This document shows, in pieces, positions 49,767 through 58,789 of a stretch of 64,000 nucleotides of DNA. Position 1 is the first letter of the stretch, and every line of letters starts with the position of its first letter. Source of the DNA: Flavobacterium sp. (GTDB lineage: Bacteria > Bacteroidota > Bacteroidia > Flavobacteriales > Flavobacteriaceae). The position numbers and the translations under genes are program-made. The notes below the pieces were generated by a model. It searched no databases. It had not been told where the DNA came from and saw only the letters and a list, made by a program, of their open reading frames with translations. Location: contig NZ_JAIXTJ010000056.1 in NCBI RefSeq assembly GCF_027483985.1, positions 1-64,000 on the forward strand, written 5' to 3'.

Positions 49767-51215
49767 TTAAAGTATTCGGCTTCTTATTTCAGATAATGAA
49801 TGTTCAATTAATAATTTTCCATCTCTAAAAACTTCTTTCAATTCGCCTTGTTGTTCTGCTTCCCAAGAAACTTCGTCAATAAGTTTATAAATTCCGTTTT
49901 CGAGTTCGATTTTCATCAAACCTTTGGCTGATTTCTTAGTTCCATCATCGGTAATCGGATCTTTAAAAATGGCTCTTCCTTCACCATTTACTTCGCCATA
50001 AGTTGCTTTCATTGCAAATCCGAACGTGTCGCGTGTGTTGTATTGATAAGTAAACGAACCAATTCCTAACACAATATTTGTTGATGCAAAACCTTTAATT
50101 TTTAATCTTTCACAAATTTGCGTAGCTCTTTCTACGGTAATGCTATCGCCATAAATCGCACCAATTTGCGGAATTAATTCTTTATAACCTTTTGCATTGG
50201 CGCTTCCTCCAAAAACATCCCAAAGTAATTCTACAACGCCTTTTTGTTCTTCGATTGTTTTTCCATTTGGATTTCCGCAGATAATTTCTACTGGATCGCC
50301 ACTATCAGGACGAACTACGACTTTGCCTTCGCGAGCTATAATTTCGTTTTTTAATCTTGGTAAATAATCGGTTAGTACTTTCCACAAATCCCAAGTATCA
50401 GAAACTATAGAAACGATTCCTTTTGGATAAACCTCGGTTATTAATCGTTTGAAAGTTTCATATTCGCCTTCGGTTGTTCCCATACACATAACCGAATGTT
50501 CTGTTGCGGCAACTGATCCGCCAATTAATTCTGTATCGGAATTGGCATCATAGTAATCTTCAAAAAATTCTATTGCCGGAATCGTATCTGTTCCTGTAAA
50601 ACTCAATAAATGTCCGGCTGCGGATGTTACTGCTGCTTCAATTCCGCCCATTCCTCGCATCGAAAAATCGTGTCCTTGCCAGTTTACAAATTCAGGTACA
50701 GAAGAAGTTTCTGAAGCGTATTTATCTAAAACTTTACGATATTGTTTGGCAATTGTGGCCGAATTACAAGGCAACCAAATTACAGCAGAAAGTAAGGTTT
50801 CGAAATAATTGGTCAACCAAAAAAACTCAGGTTTGGTATTGTACATTGTAAACATTGGAACACGAATTGGAACCGAAACGCCTTCTGGCAAAGCTTTGAA
50901 AACCATCGGAATGTATCCTAAATCGTGTAAATCTTCAATGTGTTTTGTGCCGACAAGATTTTCTCCCAAATAATTATTGATTCTTCTCGAATATTTGGCT
51001 ACAACTTCAGCTTTTGGGCGTTTGAAAAAATGTTCTTCAAAATCGTGAATAATGTATTTTTTTAGGAAATATTGCAATCCGAAGAACACAACTTCTTCTA
51101 CACCTTCAATTCTTGATTTTCTTGGTGTCCAGTTTGAATAAACTAATGTTGTATTGTCTGGATATTGGCGTCTGTGGTCAACTTTGTAACCATCGGTTAA
51201 TAATAGTGGGTTCAT
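49767..51215 (-). CDS. nadV: Nicotinamide phosphoribosyltransferase (NAMPT/NadV type)
   Basis: Joins nicotinamide and PRPP to NMN, a one-step salvage to NAD. The 482 residues align with eukaryote-type NAMPT: N-terminal LLTDGYKVDHRRQYPDNTT, FVNWQGHDFSMRGMGG, the catalytic His in AATEHSVMCMG, SDTWDLWKVL, and VVRPDSGDPVEII with the ribose-binding Asp. It lies 23 bp after the Prs-like gene, a pair shared with phage and bacterial NAD-salvage operons. The operon promoter carries NrtR-like palindromes. Confidence 0.94.
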   Translation of the reverse strand: MNPLLLTDGYKVDHRRQYPDNTTLVYSNWTPRKSRIEGVEEVVFFGLQYFLKKYIIHDFEEHFFKRPKAEVVAKYSRRINNYLGENLVGTKHIEDLHDLGYIPMVFKALPEGVSVPIRVPMFTMYNTKPEFFWLTNYFETLLSAVIWLPCNSATIAKQYRKVLDKYASETSSVPEFVNWQGHDFSMRGMGGIEAAVTSAAGHLLSFTGTDTIPAIEFFEDYYDANSDTELIGGSVAATEHSVMCMGTTEGEYETFKRLITEVYPKGIVSIVSDTWDLWKVLTDYLPRLKNEIIAREGKVVVRPDSGDPVEIICGNPNGKTIEEQKGVVELLWDVFGGSANAKGYKELIPQIGAIYGDSITVERATQICERLKIKGFASTNIVLGIGSFTYQYNTRDTFGFAMKATYGEVNGEGRAIFKDPITDDGTKKSAKGLMKIELENGIYKLIDEVSWEAEQQGELKEVFRDGKLLIEHSLSEIRSRIL

Positions 51216-51238
51216 ATTATTTTATTTTATAGTGTGTT

Positions 51239-52069
51239 CTACAACTCAATTTTAATCATTTCAACCTTCGCCTCATCAAAATCCTTGAAAGAATTTGTGG
51301 TAAATATTCGTTCGAAAATGGTATTCATTTCGTTAAATCCTTTGTTGAAAATTCCGTGGCTTACTGCTAAATATAATTTTCCGGCGTTTTTGTTTTTTAA
51401 TTCTTCGGCTAAGCCAATAAATGTTCCGCCGCCATCACAAATGTCATCTACAATCAGGCAATCCATTCCTTTTAAATCGTCGTCATAGACTTTAAATCCT
51501 GATAATTTTCCGGTTTTTACATCGCGACTTTTACTACATTCAACTACATCAATTCCGCCAATATATTCTGAAACTTTATAGATTTTTTTCAATGCGCCAC
51601 CATCAGGAGAAATTAATTTGATGTTTTGTCCAATGACTTTTAGAACCTTTGAAATAAATTCATAATTGTAAATTACCTCAACATTGTTCAACAACGCAGG
51701 TGTAACTTCGCTATGAGGATCGAAAACGGTTACTTTATTTAATTGCAACGAATTAATAATATCTGCATAAACTTTTACCGAAAGTGGTTCGCCTGCAATC
51801 ATCAATCTATCTTGTCGTGCTGCGGGAAAATACGGAATAAAAGCATTAATTACTTTTACATTCATTCGTTTTAAAGCATCAACCGCCAAAATCAAAAGTC
51901 CGAAATCATTAAACGAATTTAATCGATGAGTAATTGTAACTTCTTGATTTACATCAAAATTAGAATCTATTTTAATATGTGGTTCGCCTCCAGAAAATGT
52001 AAAACTTTGAAATGCTATCTCTTGTTCTGATGCAAATGGTTTGAAATTTTTATCTAAATTAAGTATCAT
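51239..52069 (-). CDS. Ribose-phosphate pyrophosphokinase-like protein
   Basis: A 276-residue relative of PRPP synthetase, shorter than the usual 310 or so. Seen: ARQDRLMIAGEPLSVKVYAD (catalytic flexible loop), FDPHSE (Mg/ATP His), SPDGGALKK, and LIVDDICDGGGTF (PRPP loop). It is clearly not the housekeeping prs by length. It is first in the operon with nadV, so it likely supplies the activated ribose for NadV. In the phage NARP1 route a similar enzyme makes ADP-ribose pyrophosphate instead, and this cannot be excluded from sequence by eye. Confidence 0.88.
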   Translation of the reverse strand: MILNLDKNFKPFASEQEIAFQSFTFSGGEPHIKIDSNFDVNQEVTITHRLNSFNDFGLLILAVDALKRMNVKVINAFIPYFPAARQDRLMIAGEPLSVKVYADIINSLQLNKVTVFDPHSEVTPALLNNVEVIYNYEFISKVLKVIGQNIKLISPDGGALKKIYKVSEYIGGIDVVECSKSRDVKTGKLSGFKVYDDDLKGMDCLIVDDICDGGGTFIGLAEELKNKNAGKLYLAVSHGIFNKGFNEMNTIFERIFTTNSFKDFDEAKVEMIKIEL

Positions 52070-52083
52070 AGTTTTTTAGTTTG

Positions 52084-52098
52084 TGTTATTATTACGCA
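52084..52098. promoter_or_regulatory. Candidate NrtR operator O1, prs-nadV promoter
   Basis: GTGTTA-TTA-TTACGC, an imperfect 6-3-6 palindrome. Its last base is the first base of the -7 box (minus strand), so a bound repressor would cover the transcription start. Confidence 0.6.
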
Positions 52099-52128
52099 AA
52101 TATATAATGTTATTTTTAATCAGCAAAA
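52098..52128 (-). promoter_or_regulatory. Promoter of the prs-nadV operon
   Basis: On the minus strand TTTG (52125-52128), 19 bp, TATATTTG (52098-52105), 28 bp before ATG 52069. Consensus in both boxes and spacing. Confidence 0.8.
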
Positions 52129-52135
52129 TATTTTG

Positions 52136-52150
52136 TGTAAAAATTACACA
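52136..52150. promoter_or_regulatory. Candidate NrtR operator O2, prs-nadV promoter
   Basis: GTGTAA-AAA-TTACAC, a perfect 6-3-6 palindrome just upstream of the -33 box. Confidence 0.6.
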
Positions 52151-52171
52151 TAGTCGTTTTATTTATACTTT

Positions 52172-55100
52172 TTACTTTTTAAAATAGTCTTTAGAAACCT
52201 TTTGCGCAATCAGTTTTTGCATTTCTCTTTGGGCATCATTTTCGCTTTCAAAAGTTTTAACCATTCGTTGTCCTTTGGTTCCGATTCGGCCATATTGAAC
52301 AATTACGTTGTTGTTTTCTGTACAAATTTCCCAAAATTTATTGCTTCCGTTTGAAGTGTTGATGTACCGTTGAAATTCACTTTCTTCTTCAACATCTAAA
52401 ACAATCTCCGGACTAATTTCATCTTCTTCAATTATCAGATTTTCTTCTTCTACTGCATCAAAAAAAGTTTCATTATGCAACAAAGCACTAATCATTTTTA
52501 AAACTCGTGGCTTGTTTTCCAACCAATCTTTGGCATAAATTTGACAAATGTTCCAACCGTTTGCCTTTAAAATTTCTGGTCTTAAAAGGTATTGTTCCAA
52601 AATATCATTGTTAGAATAATGCAAATCGTCGTCGATAATAATTCCTAAAACAAATTCATCATCTTCTGCATCTTTCTTAATTCCCAAATGGCATTTAAAC
52701 TTACTTTGTCCGATATTTTGAGTAGCGAAAAAGCCTAGTTTTTTAATTTCATTATCAATTTGAACTGCTATCGAACTCGTAACTTCTGGATTGTTTTTGT
52801 TATTTATGGCCGCAAGAACATTATTGGCAGCATCCAACTGACCCAAACTAACCAACTCGGCATATTGCAAATATTTTCTAAAATAATTGGCACCTTCATT
52901 GTATTCATTTTTGATGTCAAAATATTTTATAGAACTCACCACGCACATACTTTTCTTGGCTCTGGAGAAAATTACATTCAGACGTTTTTCACCGCCACGC
53001 TTGTTAATTGGTCCGAAATTCATAAGCATTTTGCCTGTTGGATTATAACCATAACACGTACTCATTATGATAATATCGCGCTCGTCACCTTGAACATTTT
53101 CAAGATTTTTGACAAAAAGTCCAACAAATTGATTGTTTTCAAATCGCTTATATTCTTCTTCAATTAAATTTTCAAATAGTTTATCTTCAATGCAAATGGC
53201 TTCAATGGCTGCTTCAATTTCGTTTTGTTGTTCCATCGAAAAAGCTACAATTCCGATACTTTGTCCGCTATTGCCAGACAGAATTTCCTTCACTAAATTG
53301 GCAATGTATTGCGCTTCTTTCACATTAGATCTTCCTAAATAAATCCCATTTTCAATATAGTGATACGATATTGGTTTAGAAAAAAGTTGCTCCAAATTGT
53401 CTTTTGCCTGCACAACATCAGTAACAACAATTGGTTCCGAAATCTTGCTATGGTCTTTTAAATCAGGAATCGTAAGTAATTTATTGTCATAAAACGATGC
53501 ATTTGAAAATCCGATTAAGGCTTCGTGCTTGCTTCGGTAATGCCAACCCAACATAATTGAGGGAAATTTTCGTGCGCCTTGCGTCAAAAAACTGTCTGCA
53601 TCAAGTGAAAAATAATCGTTTTCATCATCAGAAGCATCTTTCCACAAATCGTCTTGATTGCCTGATGAACTTCCAAAAAAGTTACTTGGTGGCATTTGCA
53701 TTTCGTCACCCACAATGATCGTTTGACTTGCTCTGTAAATTGGCACCAAGCCTTCTTCAAGCGTTATCTGACTGGCTTCGTCAAAAATCACTACATCAAA
53801 ATAGTTTTCATCCATCGGCAAAGCATCGGAAACACTTAACGGACTCATCAACCAAACTGGTTTTATTTCTCTAATAATTTGTCCCGAATCTGATGAAGCT
53901 AATTCTCGAATAGATTTAAAGCGGATGCTTTTACCGAACTCATTTTCTAGAATTTTTCTACCATCGGTTATGGATTTCTTTTGCTCTTTTTCTAAAGATG
54001 TCATTCCAGCAGTTGACATTTCCGACTTTAAAATCAACGATTTGATCGCGCTAACTTGCTTTGCAATGATGTATTTTCCGTTGATTTCTAGTAAATCAGA
54101 ATGCATTTTCTTTACTTTTTCAATAGAAATATGCAACAAATCCATATTGAATTTTCTATGCGAATAATTGATTGCGTAATATCTTTCTAATGACTTTTCG
54201 GCTAAAGTAATTTGCAGTTGTTCGGCAGAAATTTGAGTGTTTTTCAACAGTTTAATAACCGATGGATTGCAATTTTTAATCTCATCAAAAAACGCCGAAT
54301 ACAAATCGAAATAGGCTTTTTTATTACTGATTTCTTGCAGAATATTCTCAATATCTGATAACGTAAAATCCTCAAAACTATCAAGAATTAAAGCTAATTC
54401 TGTTGCATTTTTCTCAAACGCTGTAGCCAATGCAACTACTTCATTTCGTTCGGATGGATTTAACGAATTGGCAAACGCAACTATATTTTGATCGTATTCA
54501 TTTTGAATAATTCTGATTCTGTTTTGTAATTCAAAAACAGTTCCGAGTTTGTATTTTCTGTCAAATTCTGATTGTAAACTAGTGAGTTTTTGATTTAGTT
54601 CATCTTGCAAACAACGGTTTTCTAAAATGCTGGTTAGACTTGGTTTTACTGTATGTTTCGAAATCTCATAAACCGCTAAAATCTGATTTTTAGTAGCTTT
54701 ATAAGTAGAATTGAAGAAGTTGAAAAAGTTCTTTTCATTTTTACTGATGACTTCAAAAGCAGTTTTGGCATCGGTTTGGGAAATTTCTCTTGTCCAATAA
54801 GGAAATTGTTTTTCGAGTTTTTCTTTGTCTGATTGTAATTTGGATAAAGTGTCTAAATCAGTTTCAAACGAACGAAATAAATCGCTATTCGATTGCAACA
54901 AATCAGCAACATTATTTTCGTAAAACGGAAAAACAACCACAGCTTTACTCAGAAACTCTTGTATTTCAGAAAAACGAGTCAACTCAATCGGCAACGAAAT
55001 AAAATCCAATCTTTCTGAACAATTTTCGATGGAAGATTGACTGTTTTCGACTTGATTTTTAAAACCTGAAACCGTTGTAAAATTGTAAAAAGCAGTTAGT

Positions 55101-57568
55101 TTTAAAAACCTAAACGGATGCAACGAAAAAAACTCTGAAGCATTGGTTTCCTTATTAATTTCATACCATTTGGCGAAAGCTTCTTTGTGATTTTCCCAAT
55201 CTTGATAACCTGCGTTTTCATCGAGAATATCCAAACTGCTTTCGGAAGCTTTGTATGGATTAGAAATTAAAACATCAATTAATTTTTTAATAGTAATTTG
55301 AGATGTTTCTTCAATCTTATTGTTCATAAAATCGTGAAAACCAGCAATTTTATTTATTTCAGAATCGATATTTTGAACCAATAAATTTCTAGAGTTTTCA
55401 ATATTTTGAAAATTATTTTTAGACGTTGTAAAATCGTTAAAGGTCTTTTTCAAATTGAAAATAAATTCTTTTTTATCGGCTTGCGAATCGTGAATTAAAC
55501 AACACAAATCGTCCAAACCTTGATTTTTCAATCGGTAAAACACGACATCGAGCGCGGCACGTTTCTCGCAAACAAATAATATTTTTTTTCCGTTGGCAAC
55601 ATAATTCGCAATTAAATTGGCAATGGTCTGCGATTTTCCTGTTCCAGGCGGACCTTGAATAATGTAGCTTTCGCCACTTTCTGAATATTTTACGGCATTA
55701 TTTTGAGTTGGATCACTGGCAACAACATTAAACGTTTTGGTAAAACTATTGCTGTTTGAAAGTTCGGTTTTAAAATCTTTCTGTGCCAAGGAATTGAACA
55801 AGTTTTTAAAAACATCACTCTTAATATTGTTTTCAATAATCTGATTGTAATCTCGAACCAACGACATTTTTTTGTAATTGAAATTCCCTAGAACCAAATT
55901 ACAAGTGTCAAATTCCCAACGAAACGGATTGGTTTCACCTTCGTCCAATTGAAAAAACTCGCGTTCAACCGTTTTATTTTCATTAAAAAACTGCGGATTT
56001 TCTTTGATATCACTGTTTATCAAATATTCTAATGACGAAGCTTGGGTGTAAACATAATTTCTAAACAATTCTAAACCATAAGGTTGAAAATTTTCTTGTT
56101 GGTAAGAATAGTTTAAATTGCGTTGGTCTTGAATGACAACTTTATTTTTATTTCGCTTGTTAAATTGCGTAAGTATCTGTTTTGCTTGCGAATAAATTAG
56201 TTTTATTTTGGGTTTATCAACGGCATCAAGTACAATTCCCGAATTATTTTTCTCTACTTGCGACTTCAATAATTGGTAAATATCTTCAATTTTAGTTTCT
56301 GATAATTGAATTCTTTCGGGCAAACGAATGTCATACAAATCCTTTAGCATATTGGCCAAAACCGGATTTATTTCAACTTCAGAATCTAGAAATTCTAACG
56401 AATATTGGTCTTTTAAACCTTTCTTTTTGGTTAATGTTACCGAAGCCAACAACAATGGCGACACAATTTTTTCGGAACTGTTTTCTTTGGTATTGAACCA
56501 ATTAAGGTTACACAACGCCAATTTTAACTGACTAAAACCATATTCATTGACATCTTTATTCGATTCTAATCTGATTTTATCGAGCGTTGGAATTATGTAC
56601 GGATTGTCTTCAATTTGCAAATATTTATTTAGTGAAATCGTACTTGTATTGATTATTTTTTTGGAGATTTCAGGATTCCAATAAAAAATAGTATTCGGAT
56701 TAATATTTTGATAATTAAGAACTTGCGGAACCGATGAAATGGTAAGATTTAAAAATTTTAAATTGGGTTGAAAATACAAAAGTCGGTTGCGACGGCTGTT
56801 ATCAAAAAGTCTATTGCGAAGTTTTTCGTGAATAAATTGATTTCGGTTTTGTTTTTTGGCATCAACCAAAGTTGCTAAATCATATTCGCTTTCGGGATTA
56901 TAATCTCTATAATTTTGAAGTTTTTCTATAATTTCATTGACATCCTTCCAACGTTTTTCACGATTTAATTCGGTCATTCCCAAAATAATATTGGCAATTG
57001 CCGGATGAATTTTACTATTCAAGAAATACATTTGCTTGCGATAATCCACAAACTGTTTTACATCTTCAACATCGGTAAAATCAAATTGAAACGCAATACT
57101 CGCCATTATCTGACCCAAAACAAAAATATCAGTCAACGGATCGTGATGATCAAATTGAAATTCAAAACAAGTATAATCTTTCAGATAAACAGCTTTATTG
57201 GTCTCATTTTGATTGTCTGAAACGGCTTTATCTGCATATTCTCTTGTAGTTTCTTCACCAATTTCAACAGAATTATATACTTCACCTGTAATTTCAAAGG
57301 CATTACTTTTACTTACAAACAATTTAGAAATTGGAGTTGAATTTCGTTTGCTTTCTAGAACAATATCCTCAATATTTAAACGATTATTGTCAATAAAAAT
57401 AGTTGAAATATCTTGTAAAGAAGCGACTTTTCCTTGATTATGAATTTCAGAAACCTTCTTCAACAAAGGCATCATTACTGCGATTATATCATCATTGGTA
57501 AAACTTCCTTTTTCGAAATTTTCAATGATAAATTTATAAAATGCGGTTTCTTTTATAGGCTTATTCAT
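52172..57568 (-). CDS. Giant kinase-like/DUF4011/SF1 helicase/nuclease-like/WGR fusion protein
   Basis: Cytosolic protein of 1798 residues. Order by eye: kinase-like C-lobe (about 30-225) whose HRD, metal Asn and DFG positions read ASL, Thr and IED, so it is probably catalytically dead; DUF4011 region (NRLFDNSRRNRLLYF, about 245); SF1 helicase with Walker A GPPGTGKS at about 639 and DEAS box at about 1260, split by a 600-residue helical insert; motifs NVQGDERDIIIMS and RLNVIFSRAKK (about 1490-1540); a Vsr/MTES_1575-like nuclease fold (about 1610-1690) apparently lacking acidic catalytic residues; a C-terminal WGR domain (YGRIGTKGQ, about 1735-1798). It starts 3 bp after the M48 peptidase gene. 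DUF4011 helicases occur in defence islands, which is the best guess at its role. Confidence 0.85.
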   Translation of the reverse strand: MNKPIKETAFYKFIIENFEKGSFTNDDIIAVMMPLLKKVSEIHNQGKVASLQDISTIFIDNNRLNIEDIVLESKRNSTPISKLFVSKSNAFEITGEVYNSVEIGEETTREYADKAVSDNQNETNKAVYLKDYTCFEFQFDHHDPLTDIFVLGQIMASIAFQFDFTDVEDVKQFVDYRKQMYFLNSKIHPAIANIILGMTELNREKRWKDVNEIIEKLQNYRDYNPESEYDLATLVDAKKQNRNQFIHEKLRNRLFDNSRRNRLLYFQPNLKFLNLTISSVPQVLNYQNINPNTIFYWNPEISKKIINTSTISLNKYLQIEDNPYIIPTLDKIRLESNKDVNEYGFSQLKLALCNLNWFNTKENSSEKIVSPLLLASVTLTKKKGLKDQYSLEFLDSEVEINPVLANMLKDLYDIRLPERIQLSETKIEDIYQLLKSQVEKNNSGIVLDAVDKPKIKLIYSQAKQILTQFNKRNKNKVVIQDQRNLNYSYQQENFQPYGLELFRNYVYTQASSLEYLINSDIKENPQFFNENKTVEREFFQLDEGETNPFRWEFDTCNLVLGNFNYKKMSLVRDYNQIIENNIKSDVFKNLFNSLAQKDFKTELSNSNSFTKTFNVVASDPTQNNAVKYSESGESYIIQGPPGTGKSQTIANLIANYVANGKKILFVCEKRAALDVVFYRLKNQGLDDLCCLIHDSQADKKEFIFNLKKTFNDFTTSKNNFQNIENSRNLLVQNIDSEINKIAGFHDFMNNKIEETSQITIKKLIDVLISNPYKASESSLDILDENAGYQDWENHKEAFAKWYEINKETNASEFFSLHPFRFLKLTAFYNFTTVSGFKNQVENSQSSIENCSERLDFISLPIELTRFSEIQEFLSKAVVVFPFYENNVADLLQSNSDLFRSFETDLDTLSKLQSDKEKLEKQFPYWTREISQTDAKTAFEVISKNEKNFFNFFNSTYKATKNQILAVYEISKHTVKPSLTSILENRCLQDELNQKLTSLQSEFDRKYKLGTVFELQNRIRIIQNEYDQNIVAFANSLNPSERNEVVALATAFEKNATELALILDSFEDFTLSDIENILQEISNKKAYFDLYSAFFDEIKNCNPSVIKLLKNTQISAEQLQITLAEKSLERYYAINYSHRKFNMDLLHISIEKVKKMHSDLLEINGKYIIAKQVSAIKSLILKSEMSTAGMTSLEKEQKKSITDGRKILENEFGKSIRFKSIRELASSDSGQIIREIKPVWLMSPLSVSDALPMDENYFDVVIFDEASQITLEEGLVPIYRASQTIIVGDEMQMPPSNFFGSSSGNQDDLWKDASDDENDYFSLDADSFLTQGARKFPSIMLGWHYRSKHEALIGFSNASFYDNKLLTIPDLKDHSKISEPIVVTDVVQAKDNLEQLFSKPISYHYIENGIYLGRSNVKEAQYIANLVKEILSGNSGQSIGIVAFSMEQQNEIEAAIEAICIEDKLFENLIEEEYKRFENNQFVGLFVKNLENVQGDERDIIIMSTCYGYNPTGKMLMNFGPINKRGGEKRLNVIFSRAKKSMCVVSSIKYFDIKNEYNEGANYFRKYLQYAELVSLGQLDAANNVLAAINNKNNPEVTSSIAVQIDNEIKKLGFFATQNIGQSKFKCHLGIKKDAEDDEFVLGIIIDDDLHYSNNDILEQYLLRPEILKANGWNICQIYAKDWLENKPRVLKMISALLHNETFFDAVEEENLIIEEDEISPEIVLDVEEESEFQRYINTSNGSNKFWEICTENNNVIVQYGRIGTKGQRMVKTFESENDAQREMQKLIAQKVSKDYFKK

Positions 57569-57571
57569 TTG

Positions 57572-58774
57572 TTAATAGGTGTTTTCTTGAGAAGATTCCA
57601 AAATAGAATTCAAGGTTGTTGTGCAAGTTTGACAGTAGCTTTTAAACGTTTTTTCGGTTAAATTGAGTTCCTTTTTTAGAATCGTTTTCAAGCTGTCTTC
57701 CAGTTCCAATTGTTCTGAAATATCTAGAATGTGACCTACAAAACCATCTTTTAAATCAGGATCGCAAAGTGCAAAATCCAGCATTACATAGGCATAATAG
57801 TCTTTTAGATTCTTTTTACTGTTGGCAATCTTCAATTTGAATGCTTCGTCGATAAAAACATCTGACTTTTTATCAAAATTCTTGAAATACTGTTTGTAAA
57901 GCGCAATACAATAGTCCGATTGTGTCCATTTTGGTTTTAGAATTATCGCAATTAATTCTTTGGTAACATCGAAAACAGCTTGTTTAGAAAACAAATTAAG
58001 CTGATGTAAATCGGTTTTTCCAGAAATTATTTTCTCAATTTGGGAATAATAATTTAGCTTATCGGTTTGATACAACTCCAATGATTTGGCACGAATAAAA
58101 TTCTCCGGATGCGTTTCTCCACTTGAACCTTCATTAATTCGATCTAAAATTTCGTTGGCTTGTTTCAGGTAACTTTCTGCCGAAACTTTTTCCAATCCTG
58201 TATTTAGTTTTACTAACGTATTAATTGTCATTTCTAAACTTTCGCAAACTTTGAGCGCGCCTAAATCGCAAAACAATTCGGTATAAAGTTGAAATAATCG
58301 TGCTGTTTCGTAATAAAACAACTCACTATTATTGTCGTTTGCAATCGTGTTAATGATTCGATTTGTAATTTCAAAATCGCCATTTTCCATTGTGTAAAGT
58401 AGAATGTGTGACAATTCGTGACCCAATAATGCTAGTAATTCAGCGTCGTCAAGCAATTTCAAAATTGTTCCAGACAGAATAATGTGTGCTTCATTTTCGA
58501 AGAAAACGATTCCGGCATTATTGGCTTCAATAGTTTGCGATTGATACATTGTTACCGGAATGATAATGCCTAACTTATCTTTGGCAACAGTCAAAATTTC
58601 GTAGACTTTTGGCTCGGTTTCTGGATCAATTCGGTAGGAATTTTTTAGCAAATCGGTTTTATACGTTTCGCGTTGTTCGTCTTTTACTTTCTCTTCAGAA
58701 AACCAATTCCAAGTTTTACCTTGACTTTTAAAATGATCTCTAAGATTGGAATGAAATGGAAATGGTTGTAGCAT
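57572..58774 (-). CDS. M48-like cytosolic metallopeptidase
   Basis: A 400-residue soluble protein. The zinc site is complete: HELSH with His119, Glu120 and His123, and the third ligand Glu166 followed by Asp170 in TELFCDLGALKV, the M48 pattern ExxxD. Unlike HtpX there are no membrane helices and unlike BepA no signal peptide, so it acts inside the cell. The C-terminal half is helical and unassigned. It lies 15 bp after nrtR and 3 bp before the helicase fusion, implying a three-gene transcript and a working partnership with the helicase. Target unknown. Confidence 0.85.
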   Translation of the reverse strand: MLQPFPFHSNLRDHFKSQGKTWNWFSEEKVKDEQRETYKTDLLKNSYRIDPETEPKVYEILTVAKDKLGIIIPVTMYQSQTIEANNAGIVFFENEAHIILSGTILKLLDDAELLALLGHELSHILLYTMENGDFEITNRIINTIANDNNSELFYYETARLFQLYTELFCDLGALKVCESLEMTINTLVKLNTGLEKVSAESYLKQANEILDRINEGSSGETHPENFIRAKSLELYQTDKLNYYSQIEKIISGKTDLHQLNLFSKQAVFDVTKELIAIILKPKWTQSDYCIALYKQYFKNFDKKSDVFIDEAFKLKIANSKKNLKDYYAYVMLDFALCDPDLKDGFVGHILDISEQLELEDSLKTILKKELNLTEKTFKSYCQTCTTTLNSILESSQENTY

Positions 58775-58789
58775 CGTACTGTATTTTTG

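Noticed and set aside
52172..53040. Active protein kinase or active nuclease in the giant helicase
   Set aside because: The residues at the expected catalytic positions are substituted, so I describe those domains as kinase-like and nuclease-like only.
52760..53167. Plus-strand open frame of 135 codons
   Set aside because: Antisense shadow of the helicase gene with no promoter or recognisable domain.
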